NCBI GenBank assembly: GCA_945889195.1
Contig: CAMDBB010000009.1
Span: forward strand, 1-34,961
Source of the DNA: Bifidobacterium breve
GTDB lineage: Bacteria > Actinomycetota > Actinomycetes > Nanopelagicales > Nanopelagicaceae
DNA length: 34,961 nucleotides
Direction: 5' to 3'
Shown here: positions 32,733 through 34,961 of the stretch, one piece after another
Layout of the letters: the number at the start of each line of letters is the position of its first letter
How positions within the stretch are numbered: position 1 is the first letter of the stretch
The notes under the pieces: generated by a model
Seen by the model: only the letters and a program-made list of their open reading frames with translations
Database searches by the model: none
Told to the model about the DNA's origin: nothing
Made by a program: the position numbers and the translations under genes

Positions 32733-33604
32733 AAGCTAATTGATAGGTAGTCAAGGGCCACAATCTCACCTTTAACTCTATGTACTAACCAAGCATCGCC
32801 CGGCTCAAGTTTGATTAAATCCTTATTCTTTAACTTTGTATTAAGAATTCCGCGTAACATCGTTGGAATTACAGGGTTATGGCTGCAGATCAGAATATTT
32901 CGCTCATCTTGCTTGAGCGCATTGGCAAAAGTTATGGAACGTTCTGGGTCAGATTCGAATGTGGCTTCATTCAGGCTAGGTACTTTGCTGACAGCCAAAC
33001 CACGTGATTCACCCAGTGGAGTAACAGTCTGCACACAACGCGTGAAGTCAGAGGTGTAAATCTCATCGATTGCAAAGGGCGCTAGGTGGCTAATCAGTGA
33101 TTGTGCTTGAGCTAAACCATTTTCATTTAAGGTTCGTAGAGAATCATCGCCATCCCAGTCGCCTCGCTCGAGCGCTTTGGTGTGGCGCAGAATAATGAGC
33201 GTATCTGTGGGCTCTTCAATCTCAAGAAAGCGCTCCACCATCTCTTTATCTGACTCGTGGGTCGCGGTGGAGATTGCATCTTGGGGCCTAAACCACTGAA
33301 GCTGATCAACCTCTTCATTTGGTTGAAAATTAGATGCGCCCAGAGCCTGTGCGACCCAGTACTTAACTCGCTTTAAAGCGCCGTTATCTTCATATTCAAC
33401 AGAACCTAATTGACGGGTAAATCTTGCTTTGATGCCAGTTTCTTCAAAGACTTCTCGGTAAGCGCAGGCGAGTGGAGTCTCGTCTCCATCAATTTTTCCC
33501 TTTGGTAGCGACCAATCGTCATAACGAGGCCTATGCACCAGCGCCACTTCAATTTCACCTGCAGAGCTCTCTCTCCACAGCAAAGCCCCGGTTGCTCTAA
33601 TCAC
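32729..33604 (-). CDS. MutT1-like Nudix hydrolase fused to a histidine phosphatase domain
   Basis: A 291-residue two-domain enzyme. The Nudix domain (about 1-130) has the complete Nudix box GKIDGDETPLACAYREVFEETGI (36-58). From about 133 a phosphoglycerate-mutase-like domain begins with LIILRHTKALERGDW (RH motif) and has SHNPVIPTML at the second His. The fusion is that of mycobacterial MutT1, which hydrolyses 8-oxo-GTP/dGTP and diadenosine polyphosphates. It starts with GTG, overlapping the ppk stop (GTGA), so it is translated together with ppk. Confidence 0.93.
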   Translation of the reverse strand: MIRATGALLWRESSAGEIEVALVHRPRYDDWSLPKGKIDGDETPLACAYREVFEETGIKARFTRQLGSVEYEDNGALKRVKYWVAQALGASNFQPNEEVDQLQWFRPQDAISTATHESDKEMVERFLEIEEPTDTLIILRHTKALERGDWDGDDSLRTLNENGLAQAQSLISHLAPFAIDEIYTSDFTRCVQTVTPLGESRGLAVSKVPSLNEATFESDPERSITFANALKQDERNILICSHNPVIPTMLRGILNTKLKNKDLIKLEPGDAWLVHRVKGEIVALDYLSISF

Positions 33605-34961
33605 GCGCGGTTATGTTTTTCTACAAAGTGATCTTGGAAATTGACCAAGAGATTTCCTTCAAAGTCTCGCACCTTACGTTGCCATTGATTATCTTCAACC
33701 AGAGACCATGTCGAGTAGTTCTCAGAGACAGAGTCATCCAAGATGCGTCGAAGGCGATCCTTATGCTTTTCAGCATCAATTCGAACCAACGCTTCTACGC
33801 GACGATCTAAATTACGGTGCATCATGTCTGCGCTGCCTATGAAATACTCTTCGTCGCCATCATTCTTAAAGTAATAGATGCGTGAATGCTCTAGGAATCG
33901 GCCAAGTATCGAACGAACTTTGATGTTATCCAGTTGGGCCTGGGTTGAAAATTGCAGAGCGCAGATGCCTCGAACGATGATTTCAATTTTTACTCCCGCA
34001 TCAGCTGCTTCGTAGAGGGCCCCAATAATCTCCTCATCGAGGAGCGAATTGAGCTTCAGACGAATCCAAGCGGTCTTTCCATCGAGATGATTCTTAGTCT
34101 CACGATGAATTCGAGAGAGCAGACCTTTACGGAGACTGTGCGGTGCCACCAAGATTCTTGAGTAATCGTGCTTGGCAGAATGTCCAGAGAGTTCATTAAA
34201 CAACCTTGATAGATCTTCACCCAACTCTGGTTCGGAGCTAAGAATTCCTAGATCGTCATAGAAGCGAGCAGTCTTCGGGTTGTAATTACCTGTTCCAACG
34301 TGACAGTAGCGACGCAGGACATCGCCCTCTTCACGAACAACAAGAGATAACTTTGCGTGTGTCTTAAGGCCCATCAGGCCATAGACGACGTGCACACCAA
34401 CTTCTTCCAGCTTTCTCGCCCAACGCACATTTGCCATCTCATCGAAGCGAGCACGAATTTCAATTACTGCAAGAACTTGTTTGCCAGCTTCAGCAGCCTC
34501 AATCAACGCTTCTACGATTGGCGAGTCTCCTGATGTGCGATACAGAGTCTGTTTAATCGCGAGAACTTGTGGGTCTCGGGCAGCGTTCTCTAGAAATTTT
34601 ACGACCGATGAAGTAAATGATTGATATGGGTGGTGGAGCAGGATTTCACCTTTGCGTAGGGCTGCGAAGTAGGAATCTGGAGTTTCAGGGTCTACATCGC
34701 GAAGTTCTGGCGCTGTCTCGCTTCTAAATGGCTTGAACTTCAGCTGCGGGAAATCCAAGTCGGCAATCTGATTGAGAGAGACTAAATCAAGAGGTGAGTC
34801 ATATTTGATGACATCACTCGGTTCAATTTCGAGCTCATCCATAAGTTCATTGAGAACTTCATGCGCAATGACCTTATCTACCTCTAAGCGAACAGGTGGC
34901 CCAAACCTACGGCGTGTGAGTTCCTTCTCCATGGATTCAAGGAGATCTTCGCTCTCATCTT
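33601..34961 (-). CDS. ppk: Polyphosphate kinase 1 (partial, N-terminus outside the window)
   Basis: The last 452 residues of an enzyme of about 700 that makes polyphosphate from ATP. The frame stays open through an internal ATG (34932) to the window end, with DESEDLLES continuing upstream as in homologues, so the gene is cut by the edge rather than short. The catalytic domains C1/C2 are present: HHPYQSFTSSVVKFLENAA, LKTHAKLSLVV with the phosphorylated His, HVGTGNYNPKTARFYDDLG, and SADMMHRNLDRRVE near the end. Confidence 0.96.
   Translation of the reverse strand, partial: DESEDLLESMEKELTRRRFGPPVRLEVDKVIAHEVLNELMDELEIEPSDVIKYDSPLDLVSLNQIADLDFPQLKFKPFRSETAPELRDVDPETPDSYFAALRKGEILLHHPYQSFTSSVVKFLENAARDPQVLAIKQTLYRTSGDSPIVEALIEAAEAGKQVLAVIEIRARFDEMANVRWARKLEEVGVHVVYGLMGLKTHAKLSLVVREEGDVLRRYCHVGTGNYNPKTARFYDDLGILSSEPELGEDLSRLFNELSGHSAKHDYSRILVAPHSLRKGLLSRIHRETKNHLDGKTAWIRLKLNSLLDEEIIGALYEAADAGVKIEIIVRGICALQFSTQAQLDNIKVRSILGRFLEHSRIYYFKNDGDEEYFIGSADMMHRNLDRRVEALVRIDAEKHKDRLRRILDDSVSENYSTWSLVEDNQWQRKVRDFEGNLLVNFQDHFVEKHNRA

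Noticed and set aside
33601-34932. ppk as a 443-residue short gene starting at ATG 34932
   Set aside because: The frame continues upstream to the window edge with homologous residues, and full-length PPK1 is about 700 residues; the gene is cut by the window.

Overview
The window looks like chromosomal DNA of a streamlined, moderate-GC actinobacterium. The best fit is the freshwater acI / Nanopelagicales group. Supporting signs are an actinobacterial gene set (alpha2-type GlyS, Zur, SenX3-RegX3, MutT1-like Nudix/phosphatase fusion, GlnA2-type glutamine synthetase, leuA leader peptide), very short intergenic spaces, overlapping stop codons between convergent genes, and a heliorhodopsin close in sequence to the freshwater actinobacterial prototype 48C12. 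No insertion sequence, prophage, integrase, CRISPR array or restriction system is visible.

Layout. 1-1900: tail of an unknown gene, a strong bidirectional terminator, a tiny Lys/Ala/Arg repeat protein (histone H1 tail-like) and an MFS exporter. 1880-9980: panB (minus), then nadE, glnA2, heliorhodopsin, the leuA leader peptide and leuA, recO and uppS (all plus). 9977-12032: a zinc operon on minus (ZIP transporter, zur, tspO) behind a perfect Zur-box palindrome, with a small dimeric alpha-beta-barrel-like protein divergent from it. 12096-18331: glyS, dusB, a DUF218 protein, dgt and dnaG. 18393-19946: tRNA-Asn, a secreted HtrA-like protease and an ACT-domain protein. 19933-25441: galTK and glpK (minus) and glpD (plus), for galactose and glycerol use. 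25446-28098: a secreted GH25 lysozyme coupled to a small DnaX-C-terminus-like protein, an orphan LuxR-type response regulator, and an internally deleted remnant of the NAD(P)HX dehydratase gene. 28096-34961: a phosphate/polyphosphate neighbourhood with regX3, a membrane-anchor-less senX3, divergent phoU, xylA, ppx, and a mutT1-like gene with ppk converging on ppx. ppk runs off the end.

The most striking structure is regulatory. About half the genes start with the arrangement TAnnnT, 5-7 bases, then ATG/GTG, with no Shine-Dalgarno sequence. This is the signature of leaderless mRNAs, and it fixes several start codons (dgt, glpK, glpD, senX3). In three places the stop codon of the upstream gene is itself the first half of the next gene's -10 box. 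Genes inside operons or with long leaders (panB, leuA, glyS, the H1-like gene) use ordinary Shine-Dalgarno sites. leuA has a leucine-rich 14-residue leader peptide and an RNA layout that fits control of translation rather than termination. glyS has a smaller, similar alternation of pairings.

Functional links: heliorhodopsin sits directly behind glnA2, which matches a reported functional interaction between heliorhodopsin and glutamine synthetase. A possible half GlnR box lies in the glnA promoter. The phosphate sensor, its regulator, phoU, ppx and ppk share one region, with a Pho-box-like repeat between senX3 and phoU.
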